Origin: Chryseobacterium indologenes
Lineage (GTDB): Bacteria > Bacteroidota > Bacteroidia > Flavobacteriales > Weeksellaceae
Assembly: GCF_001295265.1 (NCBI RefSeq)
Contig: NZ_LJOD01000006.1
Coordinates: 1-64,000 of the forward strand
Length of the DNA: 64,000 nucleotides
Direction of reading: 5' to 3'
Made by a program: the position numbers and the translations under genes. The notes below the pieces were generated by a model, which was not told where the DNA came from, searched no databases, and saw nothing but the letters and a program-made list of their open reading frames with translations. Below are positions 32,889 through 40,937 of the stretch, piece by piece; the stretch's first letter is position 1, and each line of letters begins with the position of its first letter.

Positions 32889-34133
32889 TTAAGGTTTCAT
32901 ATCATACATTAATAATGCTGTAACCAATTTCGGTTCAATGAATGTACATTTTGGAGGCATACTGAGTTTCAGATCTGAAATTTTGATCATATCATTAAAA
33001 CTTACGGGATAAATTCCGAAGCCTACCTTTGCTTCACCGCTTTCCACCTTTTCCTTTAAGATGTTGATTCCTTGTATGTTAGAGGTTCCTTTTACATACG
33101 TTATTTTTTCAGAGCTGTCCGGATCTTCTATTTTCAGGATACTTTTAAAGATGTACTTATCAAGCAGATGATGATCAAGGTTATCCAGGGACATTTCCTT
33201 GGAACGGAGATCATGTTTTACGTGAAGTGAGTAAAATTTACCATCCAGGTACATTGAAATATGGAATTTCTGAGAAGGGAAGTAGGAAGTTTCACCCTTT
33301 TCGTGGATCAGGAAGTACTGTTCCAGTTCTTTTAAAAATTCTTCACTTGAGAGACCGTTCAGGTCTGTCAGGATTCTGTTGTAATCATGAATCTTGATCG
33401 ACTGGTTGGAAACAATAAAGCTGTAAACGAAATTATATGCCTCTGTTCCGTTGTGCCTTTTATTTTTTTCCTTATGACGTTTGGCATTCAGTGCCGTAGA
33501 ACCAATCCTGTGATGGCCGTCCGCAATATAGAATGAATCAATCTGATCAATCACTTCCTTAAACTGCTGAAGCTTCAGACGGTTGTCTATTCTCCAGATC
33601 TTATGCCTGATCCCGATAGAATCAACATGGTTAAAAATAGGAACATTCTTTTCCTCATGATTCATCAGAAGCTCGATCTTGGAATTGGAGGGGTAGGTAA
33701 GCAATACAGGTTCAGCCTGCAGGCTTACTTTTTCCAGATAATGGGCCAGCTTTTCTTTTTTCTGGGGAATGGTACTTTCATGTCTTTTGATCTTTCCGTT
33801 CCAGAAGTCTTCAATACTGGCTAATCCAAGTAAGCCTCTGAAAATTTGTTTGTTGGGATAGATCTGTTCATAAAGATAGTACGCAGAATTGTCCTGGACG
33901 AGTTTTTTATCTTCCAGAAGCTCTTCAAATGTAGAACGGATCTTTCGCAGGTTCCGGTCAATATCTTTGGATTTACTTACCACATAAGGTTTAATCATGT
34001 TGATGTAAGTATTTTCTACTTGAGCTTTCTCCGCAATTTCCTCCTGGGTAAAATTATCCAGAGGGTGGGTAGGGAAAGTACTCTCAAGGTCTTTATGAGG
34101 TCTTATTCCACGGAAAGGTTTGAAAACAGGCAT
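32889..34133 (-). CDS. DUF1015 family protein
   Basis: 414 residues. Opens PFRGIRPHKDLESTFPTHPLDNF, and the hallmark motif FYIADGHHRIGSTALN lies near the middle. DGHHR-type motifs also occur in ParB-like serine kinases (SerK, SbnI), so a nucleotide- or phosphoserine-linked role is plausible but unproven. It begins 2 bases after the serA stop, last in a serC-serA-DUF1015 run. That repeated pairing with serine synthesis is what I recall from other Bacteroidota. No SerB phosphatase gene is seen in the window. Confidence 0.88.
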   Translation of the reverse strand: MPVFKPFRGIRPHKDLESTFPTHPLDNFTQEEIAEKAQVENTYINMIKPYVVSKSKDIDRNLRKIRSTFEELLEDKKLVQDNSAYYLYEQIYPNKQIFRGLLGLASIEDFWNGKIKRHESTIPQKKEKLAHYLEKVSLQAEPVLLTYPSNSKIELLMNHEEKNVPIFNHVDSIGIRHKIWRIDNRLKLQQFKEVIDQIDSFYIADGHHRIGSTALNAKRHKEKNKRHNGTEAYNFVYSFIVSNQSIKIHDYNRILTDLNGLSSEEFLKELEQYFLIHEKGETSYFPSQKFHISMYLDGKFYSLHVKHDLRSKEMSLDNLDHHLLDKYIFKSILKIEDPDSSEKITYVKGTSNIQGINILKEKVESGEAKVGFGIYPVSFNDMIKISDLKLSMPPKCTFIEPKLVTALLMYDMKP

Positions 34134-34135
34134 AT

Positions 34136-35101
34136 TTATCTTATAGTTTCTTTTTGTAGCTTAATAATTTGTTCTGCAAGTTCAGCACCGATTTTTTCCT
34201 GTGCATCTACTGTATTTCCACCTACATGAGGGGAAAGGGATAATGCAGGATTCATCAGTAAGGGAAGTTCCGGGCTGGGTTCGTTTTCAAAAACGTCCAG
34301 TGCTGCTCCGGCTACTTTTCCTGCCTCGATGAAATCAATCAGTGTTACTTCATTGATCACTCCGCCTCTTGCAGTGTTTACAATGTAGACCCCGTCTTTC
34401 ATTTTTTCAAACTGAGGCGTGTCTATGATATATTCGTTCGTCTTTGGAGTATTGATGCTGATAAAGTCTGCGTCTTTAAGAAAAGCATCCATATCATTGG
34501 TGGAAGTAATTTCAAAGTTGAGATTTTGTCCGTCAAAAAAATCAAGGGTAAGCTTTTTGGTTTTAGGGCTCCTGGTCAGTACTTTGATCTTCATCCCTAA
34601 AGCTATACCTATCTTTACAACTTCCTGTCCTATACTTCCGAATCCAATTACTCCCAATGTTTTTCCAGAAAGTTCATACGCATTGCCGAAAGATTTTTTC
34701 ATTGCATTGAAATGAGTTTCTCCTTCCAGCGGCATCAGCCTGTTCGATTCATGAAGGAACCTGGCTAATGCAAAAAAATGTCCGAAAACAAGTTCTGCTA
34801 CTGATTTTGAAGAGGCTGTAGGAGTATTGATGACTTTAATTCCTTTGCTTTTGGCATAGTCTACATCAATATTGTCCATTCCGATCCCTCCGCGTCCGAT
34901 AATCTGCAGACCCGGACAGGCATCAATCAGATCCTGTTTTACTTTCGTTGCGCTTCTCACCAAAAGAACGTCTACGTTATTTTCATTAATGAAATTAATA
35001 ACGTGATCCTGAGCCACTCTGTTAGGCAGAACTTCAATTCCTGCTTCTTTAAGCGCCTGTTCTCCCGTTTTTGAGATTCCGTCGTTTGCTAAAACTTTCA
35101 T
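34136..35101 (-). CDS. serA: D-3-phosphoglycerate dehydrogenase (short form)
   Basis: 321 residues, D-2-hydroxyacid dehydrogenase family. NAD-binding motif TLGVIGFGSIGQEVVKIG; catalytic Arg in NTARGGVINE, Glu in ENEPSPELP and His in LSPHVGGNTVDAQ. The C-terminal ACT regulatory domain of E. coli SerA is absent, so serine feedback through ACT is not expected. It oxidises 3-phosphoglycerate, the first step of serine synthesis. The symbol rests on the position next to serC; on sequence alone another 2-hydroxyacid dehydrogenase would be possible. Confidence 0.88.
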   Translation of the reverse strand: MKVLANDGISKTGEQALKEAGIEVLPNRVAQDHVINFINENNVDVLLVRSATKVKQDLIDACPGLQIIGRGGIGMDNIDVDYAKSKGIKVINTPTASSKSVAELVFGHFFALARFLHESNRLMPLEGETHFNAMKKSFGNAYELSGKTLGVIGFGSIGQEVVKIGIALGMKIKVLTRSPKTKKLTLDFFDGQNLNFEITSTNDMDAFLKDADFISINTPKTNEYIIDTPQFEKMKDGVYIVNTARGGVINEVTLIDFIEAGKVAGAALDVFENEPSPELPLLMNPALSLSPHVGGNTVDAQEKIGAELAEQIIKLQKETIR

Positions 35102-35209
35102 GTGTTATTGGATTTAAAGATTGAAAAATTTAAATCGGGCCGCAAATTAATAAATTTAAATGAACTGTCTTAAATCTTTCAATCTTTGAATTTTTTAATA
35201 CTTAAATAA

Positions 35210-36274
35210 TTACCTTATCGATTTCATAACATCCACCAATACCTGTACACTTTCTATAGGAAGAGCATTGTAAAGACTGGCTCTGTAACCTCCCAGGCTT
35301 CTGTGCCCGTTGAGTCCGCTGATTCCGGCAGCTTTCCAGGCATTGTCAAACTCTTCTTTTTTGCTTTCATCAGTTAATCTGAACGAGACATTCATCAGGG
35401 AGCGGTCTTCTTTTACGCAGAATGTTTCAAACAACGGATTACTGTCTATCTCATCATATAACAGTTTGGCCTTAGCTTCATTTCTCTGTTCAGCTGCTGC
35501 AATTCCTCCGTTTTTCTCAAGATGCTGTAATGTAAGAAGGGATGCATAAACCGGGAATACCGGAGGGGTATTGTACATAGATTCTTTAGAGATATGCTGA
35601 GAATAGTCAAGCATGGAAAGCATATTTTCTCTTCCAGTTTTTCCAAGGATTTCTTTTCTGATTACCACAAGAGTTACGCCTGCAGGTCCCATGTTTTTCT
35701 GGGCTCCGGCATAAATCAGATCGAATTTCGAAAAGTCTAGCTGTCTTGAGAAGATATCGGAACTCATATCACATACCATCAGGGTGTTCACTTCAGGGAA
35801 GGATTTCATCTGGGTTCCGTAGATGGTATTGTTTGAAGTACAGTGGAAATAATCATATTCTGATCCTACAGTATAATCTTTCGGGATGAATGAGTAATTT
35901 TCTTCTTTGGAAGATCCTACCACATCTACAGTCCCTAATTTTTTAGCTTCTTTAATTGCTCCCGCCGCCCAGGTTCCTGTATCCAGATAGGCAGCTTTAC
36001 CGTCTGTTCTCAACAGGTTGTAAGGAACCATCGCAAACTGCATGCTGGCACCGCTTCCTAAATAAAGAACTTCATAATCATCTCCCAGGTTCATGAGTCT
36101 TTTTACGATAGCACGCGCTTCGTCCATTACCGCAACAAAATCCTTGCTTCTGTGAGAAATTTCTAAAAGAGAAAGTCCTATTCCGTTAAAATCAAGAATG
36201 GCCTGTGCGGATTTTTCGAATACCTCCTGAGGTAAAATGCATGGTCCTGCGCTGAAATTATGCTTTTTGCTCAT
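35210..36274 (-). CDS. serC: Phosphoserine aminotransferase
   Basis: 354 residues. Starts KHNFSAGPCILPQEV, typical of SerC. PLP lysine K193 in AGAQKNMGPAGV; HRSKDF and NNTIYGTQ are also conserved. It converts 3-phosphohydroxypyruvate to phosphoserine (and acts in pyridoxal phosphate synthesis). First gene of the serC-serA-DUF1015 run; 108 bases separate it from serA. Confidence 0.96.
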   Translation of the reverse strand: MSKKHNFSAGPCILPQEVFEKSAQAILDFNGIGLSLLEISHRSKDFVAVMDEARAIVKRLMNLGDDYEVLYLGSGASMQFAMVPYNLLRTDGKAAYLDTGTWAAGAIKEAKKLGTVDVVGSSKEENYSFIPKDYTVGSEYDYFHCTSNNTIYGTQMKSFPEVNTLMVCDMSSDIFSRQLDFSKFDLIYAGAQKNMGPAGVTLVVIRKEILGKTGRENMLSMLDYSQHISKESMYNTPPVFPVYASLLTLQHLEKNGGIAAAEQRNEAKAKLLYDEIDSNPLFETFCVKEDRSLMNVSFRLTDESKKEEFDNAWKAAGISGLNGHRSLGGYRASLYNALPIESVQVLVDVMKSIR

Positions 36275-36361
36275 AGTGTTGTTTTTTGGTTATGCAAGAA
36301 AAGACTTGCGGCTTCATTATTAAAATTTTACTAGATTTATTGATATTTATAGTAAAAAAAA

Positions 36362-36383
36362 CCGTCTCATGCTCATGAGACGG
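36362..36383 (-). terminator. Terminator of the ferredoxin gene
   Basis: Perfect 9-bp stem CCGTCTCAT/ATGAGACGG with a 4-base loop; on the minus strand a run of T follows, 7 bases after the ferredoxin stop. Confidence 0.85.
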
Positions 36384-36389
36384 CGTTTT

Positions 36390-36740
36390 TTATTCACCGT
36401 GTAAAAACGCTTTTTTATTAAGCAGGGCTTCTTCTGATTCTACATGATCTTCATCAGGAACACAGCAGTCTACAGGACATACCGCGGCACACTGAGGTTC
36501 TTCGTGGAATCCTTTACATTCCGTACATTTATCAGTTACAATGAAATAGACATCGTCGCTTACCGGTTCCTGCGGATCATTAGCATCTACAGTAAGTCCC
36601 GAAGGCAGTGTTACAGTTCCTTGAAGAGTAGTACCTTCAGAAGCTTTCCAATCTACGGCTCCTTCATATATTGCATTATTCGGGCATTCCGGCTCGCAGG
36701 CCCCACAGTTAATGCATTCATCAGTTATTTTAATAGCCAT
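36390..36740 (-). CDS. 2[4Fe-4S] ferredoxin
   Basis: 116 residues. Cluster I ligands C9, C12, C15 and C19 (DECINCGACEPECP). Cluster II C72, C75, C84, C88 with the long CxxCx8CxxxCP spacing (KCTECKGFHEEPQCAAVCP), the Alvin-type arrangement. A 40-residue insert between the clusters is longer than in YfhL-type proteins. Cytosolic electron carrier. Divergent from the acyl-CoA reductase gene. Confidence 0.94.
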   Translation of the reverse strand: MAIKITDECINCGACEPECPNNAIYEGAVDWKASEGTTLQGTVTLPSGLTVDANDPQEPVSDDVYFIVTDKCTECKGFHEEPQCAAVCPVDCCVPDEDHVESEEALLNKKAFLHGE

Positions 36741-36753
36741 CGCTAATTTTTTT

Positions 36754-36771
36754 TAAATTTGCACAAAATTA
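36754..36771. promoter_or_regulatory. Divergent -7 promoter boxes
   Basis: TAAATTTG (36754-36761) on the plus strand serves the acyl-CoA reductase gene at 36800. TAATTTTG on the minus strand (36764-36771) serves ferredoxin at 36740. Both match TAnnTTTG. Confidence 0.55.
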
Positions 36772-36799
36772 CAAAATATTCCCCAATTGTAAAGTAATT

Positions 36800-37834
36800 A
36801 TGAATACCGAAAATCAAGTTTTAGGACTTATTAAGTTAAGTGACTATATAAAAACGTTTCTGGCAAAGGATCAGAGCAGTGAGAATGAAAATGATGCAGA
36901 ATTTGAATTATTGCTGAAAAAATCAGAAATTGAGAATCCGTGGTTTACTGTTGATAATCAGAAATTTGCCCTTAAACAATGGACAGAACTGCTTACTGCT
37001 GAAAATATCAGTGCCTGGCTTAAAAATTATTCGGTTTCAAAGACTCCGAAAAGAGTAGGGCTTATTTTGGCGGGAAATATCCCTTTGGTAGGATTTCATG
37101 ATGTGATTTCTGTGGTGCTGAGCGGGAATATTCCGGTGATCAAGCTGTCTTCAAAAGATAAATACATGATTCCGTTTCTGTTAAAAAAATGGAATGAGTT
37201 TTCAGAAGAGTCGGTTTCTTTTGAGCTGGTAGAAAGGTTGGAAAATTTTGATGCGGTAATTGCCACAGGAAGCAATAATACAGCAAGATATCTTGAATAT
37301 TATTTTAAAGACCATCCAAGCATCATCCGTAAAAACAGAACTTCAGTTGCCGTATTGAAAGGAGATGAAACAAATGAAGAGCTTCAGCTTCTGGCTGAGG
37401 ATATTTTCCGTTATTTCGGGCTGGGATGCCGAAATGTAACCCGTATTTTTATTCCGCAGGATTTTGTCATTGACAGGCTGTTTGAAAATTTCTTACACTT
37501 TCAGGATATTATCCATCATAATAAATATGCTAATAATTATGATTATAACCGGGCTGTTTACCTTCTGAATCAGGAACAGTTCTGGGATAATAATTTTGTA
37601 ATGCTGAAAGAAGATGAGAAACTTTTCAGTCCTCTTTCCGTGATCAACTTCAGTCGATACACCTCTCTGGATGATGTTAGGAAATTTATTAATGAAAATG
37701 AGGAAAATATTCAGTGTATAGTGGCTAAAAATGAACTGGGATTAGACTCTGTTTTGTTTGGGGAAGCCCAACACCCGGCGCTGGGTACCTATGCTGATAA
37801 TGTGGATACTATGAAATTTTTGGAAGTGGTATGA
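36800..37834 (+). CDS. Acyl-CoA reductase (LuxC family)
   Basis: 344 residues. LuxC-like aldehyde-dehydrogenase fold with KRVGLILAGNIPLVGFHDVISVVLSGN and IKLSSKD, ATGSNNTARYLEYYF, RKNRTSVAVLKGDE, and the catalytic-Cys region FRYFGLGCRNVTR. These enzymes reduce activated fatty acids to aldehydes with NADPH. The physiological substrate here is unknown. Divergent from ferredoxin; such pairing may be chance. Cytosolic, single gene. Confidence 0.88.
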   Translation: MNTENQVLGLIKLSDYIKTFLAKDQSSENENDAEFELLLKKSEIENPWFTVDNQKFALKQWTELLTAENISAWLKNYSVSKTPKRVGLILAGNIPLVGFHDVISVVLSGNIPVIKLSSKDKYMIPFLLKKWNEFSEESVSFELVERLENFDAVIATGSNNTARYLEYYFKDHPSIIRKNRTSVAVLKGDETNEELQLLAEDIFRYFGLGCRNVTRIFIPQDFVIDRLFENFLHFQDIIHHNKYANNYDYNRAVYLLNQEQFWDNNFVMLKEDEKLFSPLSVINFSRYTSLDDVRKFINENEENIQCIVAKNELGLDSVLFGEAQHPALGTYADNVDTMKFLEVV

Positions 37835-37883
37835 TTTTTCGTATCTTAACTCACTTATTTCACCCAAAAACAAAATAAAACTT

Positions 37884-38330
37884 ATGAAAAAATTATTTTT
37901 AGGACTTGCACTGGCTGCTGCTCCGTTTATGTTTGCCCAGAAAGTAACGGGAGTAACCGTTGAGCGTCCCAAAAAAGAAATACCGGCTGAGCTGAGTAAA
38001 GATAAGGTTAAGATGTTTAATGAGAACCTTATCAAATTTCTTGCTGCAGTAAAAGTATCAGACCGTAAAGCTATAGACGCTCTGCTTTCCGATAAAGTGA
38101 AGCAGATTGTTACTGATGATGTACTTAAAAAAGTAAAAGAAGGCATTGATTATGATAAAAAGCTGGAAGTACTGAAGGCCGGATATTATGTAACAGCAGA
38201 TGGAGAAGGCTATCCTAACCTTAAGTATAAATATGCAGGAGATGCTTCTAATAAAGAGGTAATCAGCGCAGTATTTGAAGAAGACGGAAAAATTCTCGGG
38301 GTAATGCCTGCTCCTGCGAATACCAAGTAA
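37884..38330 (+). CDS. Small exported protein of unknown function
   Basis: 148 residues. Signal peptide 1-18 (LGLALAAAPFMFAQ). The mature part is lysine-rich and helical, then ends in beta-like segments (GYPNLKYKYAG, VISAVFEEDGKILGVMPAP), loosely DUF3887/NTF2-like in pattern. No firm family. It lies 50 bases after the LuxC-like gene and 32 before the BI-1 gene on the same strand, so it may be part of an operon. Confidence 0.7.
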   Translation: MKKLFLGLALAAAPFMFAQKVTGVTVERPKKEIPAELSKDKVKMFNENLIKFLAAVKVSDRKAIDALLSDKVKQIVTDDVLKKVKEGIDYDKKLEVLKAGYYVTADGEGYPNLKYKYAGDASNKEVISAVFEEDGKILGVMPAPANTK

Positions 38331-38362
38331 TTTTATTTTCGATACTATAAAACAGATTAACT

Positions 38363-39049
38363 ATGATGACAGATTCTTTAGTTGCTCATTCCTCGGAAGT
38401 GGAAAAAGCAGACTTTTACAGGAAAACGTATTTACACGTTGCTTTATCAATCCTTGCCTTTATCGGGGTTGAAACTCTTTTATTAAAAATCGTTCCGGTA
38501 GAGCTGATTGCCATGATGTTCGGACAGAAATATACCTGGCTACTGATTATCGGGGTGTTCTGGCTGGCTTCTATTCTGGCCAATAAATGGTCTCTGGCTC
38601 AAAGCAGGTCTACACAATATTTAGGACTGGGTTTTTATATTGTGCTTGAAGCAGTGATCTTTTTACCCTTGATTTATATTGCTGTTAATACAGCAGGCGG
38701 AAATGTTATTTTCCAGGCGGCTATGCTTACCGTTTCAATGTTTGCAGGGCTTTCACTGGTTGCTTTCATGTCGAATAAAGATTTCTCTTTTTTAAGAAAT
38801 GTAATTGTAATCGGAGGCTTTATTGCCATTGGGCTGATTGTAGCCGGAGCTATTTTCGGGTTTAACCTTGGTCTTTGGTTTTCAGTAGGAATGGTACTTT
38901 TGGCTTCTGCCAGTATTTTATATGAAACGAGCAAGCTTAAAAATACCTATACAACAGGACAGTATGTAGGAGCGTCTTTACAGTTGTTTGCCTCTATCAT
39001 GCTTTTGTTCTGGTATATTCTGAGGATTCTGATGAGCAGAAGAAGCTAG
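38363..39049 (+). CDS. Bax inhibitor-1/YccA family membrane protein
   Basis: 228 residues with seven hydrophobic segments. N-terminal FYRKTYLHVALSILAFIGVET and the C-terminal ILYETSKL...YVGASLQLFASIMLLFWYILRI are typical of the BI-1/YbhL/YccA family (pH-sensitive calcium leak channels or FtsH regulators). The Asp residue of the usual C-terminal DTQ/D motif is replaced by ETSK. Followed by a strong terminator. Confidence 0.88.
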   Translation: MMTDSLVAHSSEVEKADFYRKTYLHVALSILAFIGVETLLLKIVPVELIAMMFGQKYTWLLIIGVFWLASILANKWSLAQSRSTQYLGLGFYIVLEAVIFLPLIYIAVNTAGGNVIFQAAMLTVSMFAGLSLVAFMSNKDFSFLRNVIVIGGFIAIGLIVAGAIFGFNLGLWFSVGMVLLASASILYETSKLKNTYTTGQYVGASLQLFASIMLLFWYILRILMSRRS

Positions 39050-39100
39050 ATCAAGTAATGAACGGATGATACATTGCTCGTTCAATAACTGAATATTATG

Positions 39101-39131
39101 ATCCTGATGATTTTTTCATCAGGATTTTTTT
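39101..39131 (+). terminator. Terminator of the BI-1 gene
   Basis: Perfect 10-bp stem ATCCTGATGA/TCATCAGGAT with a 5-T loop, then TTTTTTG. Confidence 0.9.
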
Positions 39132-39517
39132 GTATTGCTTACGGATGTGTAAATATCAGCGGAGTGATTAGTATTTGGCTGTTTTATTTTTTTAAATAAT
39201 TGATCACAACGATAAAACATTACTGAATTTTTGATTTTCCTGCGTCTTAAAAGGTTTGTGTTTTTCCAGAAAAAAAGAAATCAGAAGATCTGCCGTTGTC
39301 TGGCTTAATTTGTACGCCGTTTTTTCAGGATGAAATGGTTGTTGATCTGTTCTTTGTAAATGAATTGTTGATCCCGGTGAAAAGGGGTTTGTGTTTTATT
39401 TCAGGAACCCAAAAAATCCTGATGGCAATTCATCGGGATTTTATTGGAACGTTGGGTTTTTCAGAAATTGTGTTTTTATGAATGCTTTTTAATTATTAAG
39501 GCTTTAATAATCAAAAC
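39132..39517. other. Intergenic region with a second hairpin
   Basis: 386 bases, no convincing gene. AAAATCCTGATG/CATCGGGATTTT (39413-39442) forms a 12-bp stem with one G-T pair; on the minus strand it could terminate the peroxiredoxin operon ending at 39518. A 61-codon frame at 39296-39481 spans this hairpin and has no features of a gene. Confidence 0.5.
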
Positions 39518-39766
39518 TTATTTGTCAATAGAGCCCAGTACTTTCTGTGCAAAAGAGTTTAAGGCATCTTTTTCGCTCATTCCGTTCTGTACGTTGGCGT
39601 GTACTTCTAAAGCACCGCAGATATTGGTAATTAATTCTCCTGCTACATTAAGGTCTTCTTCGCTGGTTCCTCTGAATTCGCAGAAGCTTTCCAGTACTTC
39701 TAATGTTTTCTCAAGATTCTCAGGCGTCTGGTTCTGATAAAACTGTCTGATTACGGGTAACTTCAT
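39518..39766 (-). CDS. DUF6952 family small protein
   Basis: 82 residues, helical, soluble, one Cys (NICGALEVHANVQNG). It matches the small family I know as DUF6952, which accompanies thioredoxin and peroxiredoxin genes in Flavobacteria. Its start codon shares a base with the thioredoxin stop (39766), so the two are translationally coupled. Function unknown; a partner in peroxide defence is inferred from context. Confidence 0.75.
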   Translation of the reverse strand: MKLPVIRQFYQNQTPENLEKTLEVLESFCEFRGTSEEDLNVAGELITNICGALEVHANVQNGMSEKDALNSFAQKVLGSIDK

Positions 39767-40074
39767 TATGATAATTCATTAAAAAGGTTAATTAAACTTT
39801 CTGCCTGGTTAGATTGTACCTGGTTAACCAATTCTCCGTTTTTAAAAATAGCAAAAGTAGGGAGATTGTCTACTTTAGCCAGTTTTCTGCTTTCAGGAAG
39901 CTTTTCCGCATCTACATACAAGAAAGGAATGGCTTCGTTTTCTGATGCTAATTTTTTGAATTTAGGCTTCATGATTCTGCAGTTTCCACACCATGTTGCG
40001 CCATATTGAACAACTACTTTCTCGTTGTCATTTACGATATTCTGTAATGTATCTTCAGTTAATTCTGTGTACAT
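39766..40074 (-). CDS. Thioredoxin-family protein
   Basis: 102 residues, thioredoxin fold with active site GATWCGNCRIMKP (C29, C32; CGNC instead of CGPC), cis-Pro in VDNLPTFAIFKNG. Cytosolic. Probably reduces the peroxiredoxin encoded upstream in the same operon. The gene is preceded by the perfect 41-base palindrome at 40096. Confidence 0.92.
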   Translation of the reverse strand: MYTELTEDTLQNIVNDNEKVVVQYGATWCGNCRIMKPKFKKLASENEAIPFLYVDAEKLPESRKLAKVDNLPTFAIFKNGELVNQVQSNQAESLINLFNELS

Positions 40075-40095
40075 AGGTTAAATTTTAAGAGTTAA

Positions 40096-40136
40096 AATTT
40101 AACAATGTAACAATTCAATTGTTACATTGTTAAATT
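40096..40136. repeat. Perfect 41-base palindrome between peroxiredoxin and thioredoxin genes
   Basis: Twenty bases (AATTTAACAATGTAACAATT) are followed by a single C and their exact reverse complement. It fills most of the 81-base gap. As RNA it would be a very stable hairpin that could partially stop transcription or protect the upstream mRNA; as DNA it could bind a dimeric regulator. Confidence 0.85.
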
Positions 40137-40155
40137 ATTGGATTGCTAATTAAGT

Positions 40156-40788
40156 TTAGTTTTTAGCTAAATATTCTGCAGTAGAAGTTCTGTCTGCTTT
40201 CATTGCATCTTTTCCTTCTTCCCAGTTAGCAGGGCAAACTTCACCGTGCTTCTGAACGTGCGTGTAAGCATCGATTAATCTTAAAAATTCCTTTACATTT
40301 CTTCCTAATGGCATATCGTTTACAGCCTCGTGGAAGATTTTTCCGGTTTCGTCAATAAGGTAAGTTGCTCTGTACGTTACGTTAGAACCTGTGAAAGTTT
40401 CTTCCCCTTCTTCATTATATTCGAAATCCTGGTCTACAATTCCAAGGATGTTTGCCAATTGTCTGTGAGTATCAGCTAAAAGCGGGTAAGTTACTCCTTC
40501 AATACCTCCGTTATCTTTTGGAGTATTCAACCATGCAAAGTGTACTTCGTTTGTATCGCAAGAAGCACCAATTACTTTAGTGTTTCTTTTTTCAAATTCA
40601 CCTAAAGCCTCCTGGAAAGCATGAAGCTCAGTAGGACATACGAAAGTGAAATCTTTAGGATACCAGAATAAAAGAACTTTTTGCTGATTAGAGGTAGCTT
40701 CTTCAAGGATGTTGATTCTAAGATCGTCACCCATTTCAGACATTGCATCAATTGTTACATTTGGGAATTTTTTTCCTACTAAAGACAT
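40156..40788 (-). CDS. Peroxiredoxin, AhpC/Prx1 type 2-Cys
   Basis: 210 residues. Peroxidatic C51 in YPKDFTFVCPTELHAF; resolving C185 in GEVCPANWEEG. Landmarks GVTYPLLADTHRQLA and FRATYL-like VTYRATYLIDETG are present. Reduces hydrogen peroxide, organic peroxides or peroxynitrite. First gene of the peroxiredoxin-thioredoxin-DUF6952 operon. A TATCTTTG -7 box on the minus strand (40821-40828) lies 32 bases upstream. Confidence 0.95.
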   Translation of the reverse strand: MSLVGKKFPNVTIDAMSEMGDDLRINILEEATSNQQKVLLFWYPKDFTFVCPTELHAFQEALGEFEKRNTKVIGASCDTNEVHFAWLNTPKDNGGIEGVTYPLLADTHRQLANILGIVDQDFEYNEEGEETFTGSNVTYRATYLIDETGKIFHEAVNDMPLGRNVKEFLRLIDAYTHVQKHGEVCPANWEEGKDAMKADRTSTAEYLAKN

Positions 40789-40820
40789 AATTTTCTGTTT
40801 TTATATTTAAATTTCTGTTG

Positions 40821-40828
40821 CAAAGATA
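40821..40828 (-). promoter_or_regulatory. -7 promoter box of the peroxiredoxin operon
   Basis: Minus strand reads TATCTTTG, an exact TAnnTTTG match, 32 bases before the ATG at 40788. Confidence 0.6.
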
Positions 40829-40902
40829 AAAATATTTTATCTATCAATCAAATCAATGTTAATAAATAAAATCTATAATTGTTTTTGGCTATTTAGCATG
40901 AA

Positions 40903-40926
40903 AAAAGCCCTGATTTCAGGACTTTT
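40903..40926 (-). terminator. Terminator of the M16 protease gene
   Basis: Stem AAAGCCCTGA/TCAGGACTTT with one mismatch and a very short loop; on the minus strand followed by TTTTTTCATGC, 12 bases past the protease stop. Confidence 0.7.
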
Positions 40927-40937
40927 CATTTATATTT

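Noticed and set aside
39296..39481. 61-codon frame after the BI-1 gene
   Set aside because: Spans a terminator-like hairpin and shows no protein features.
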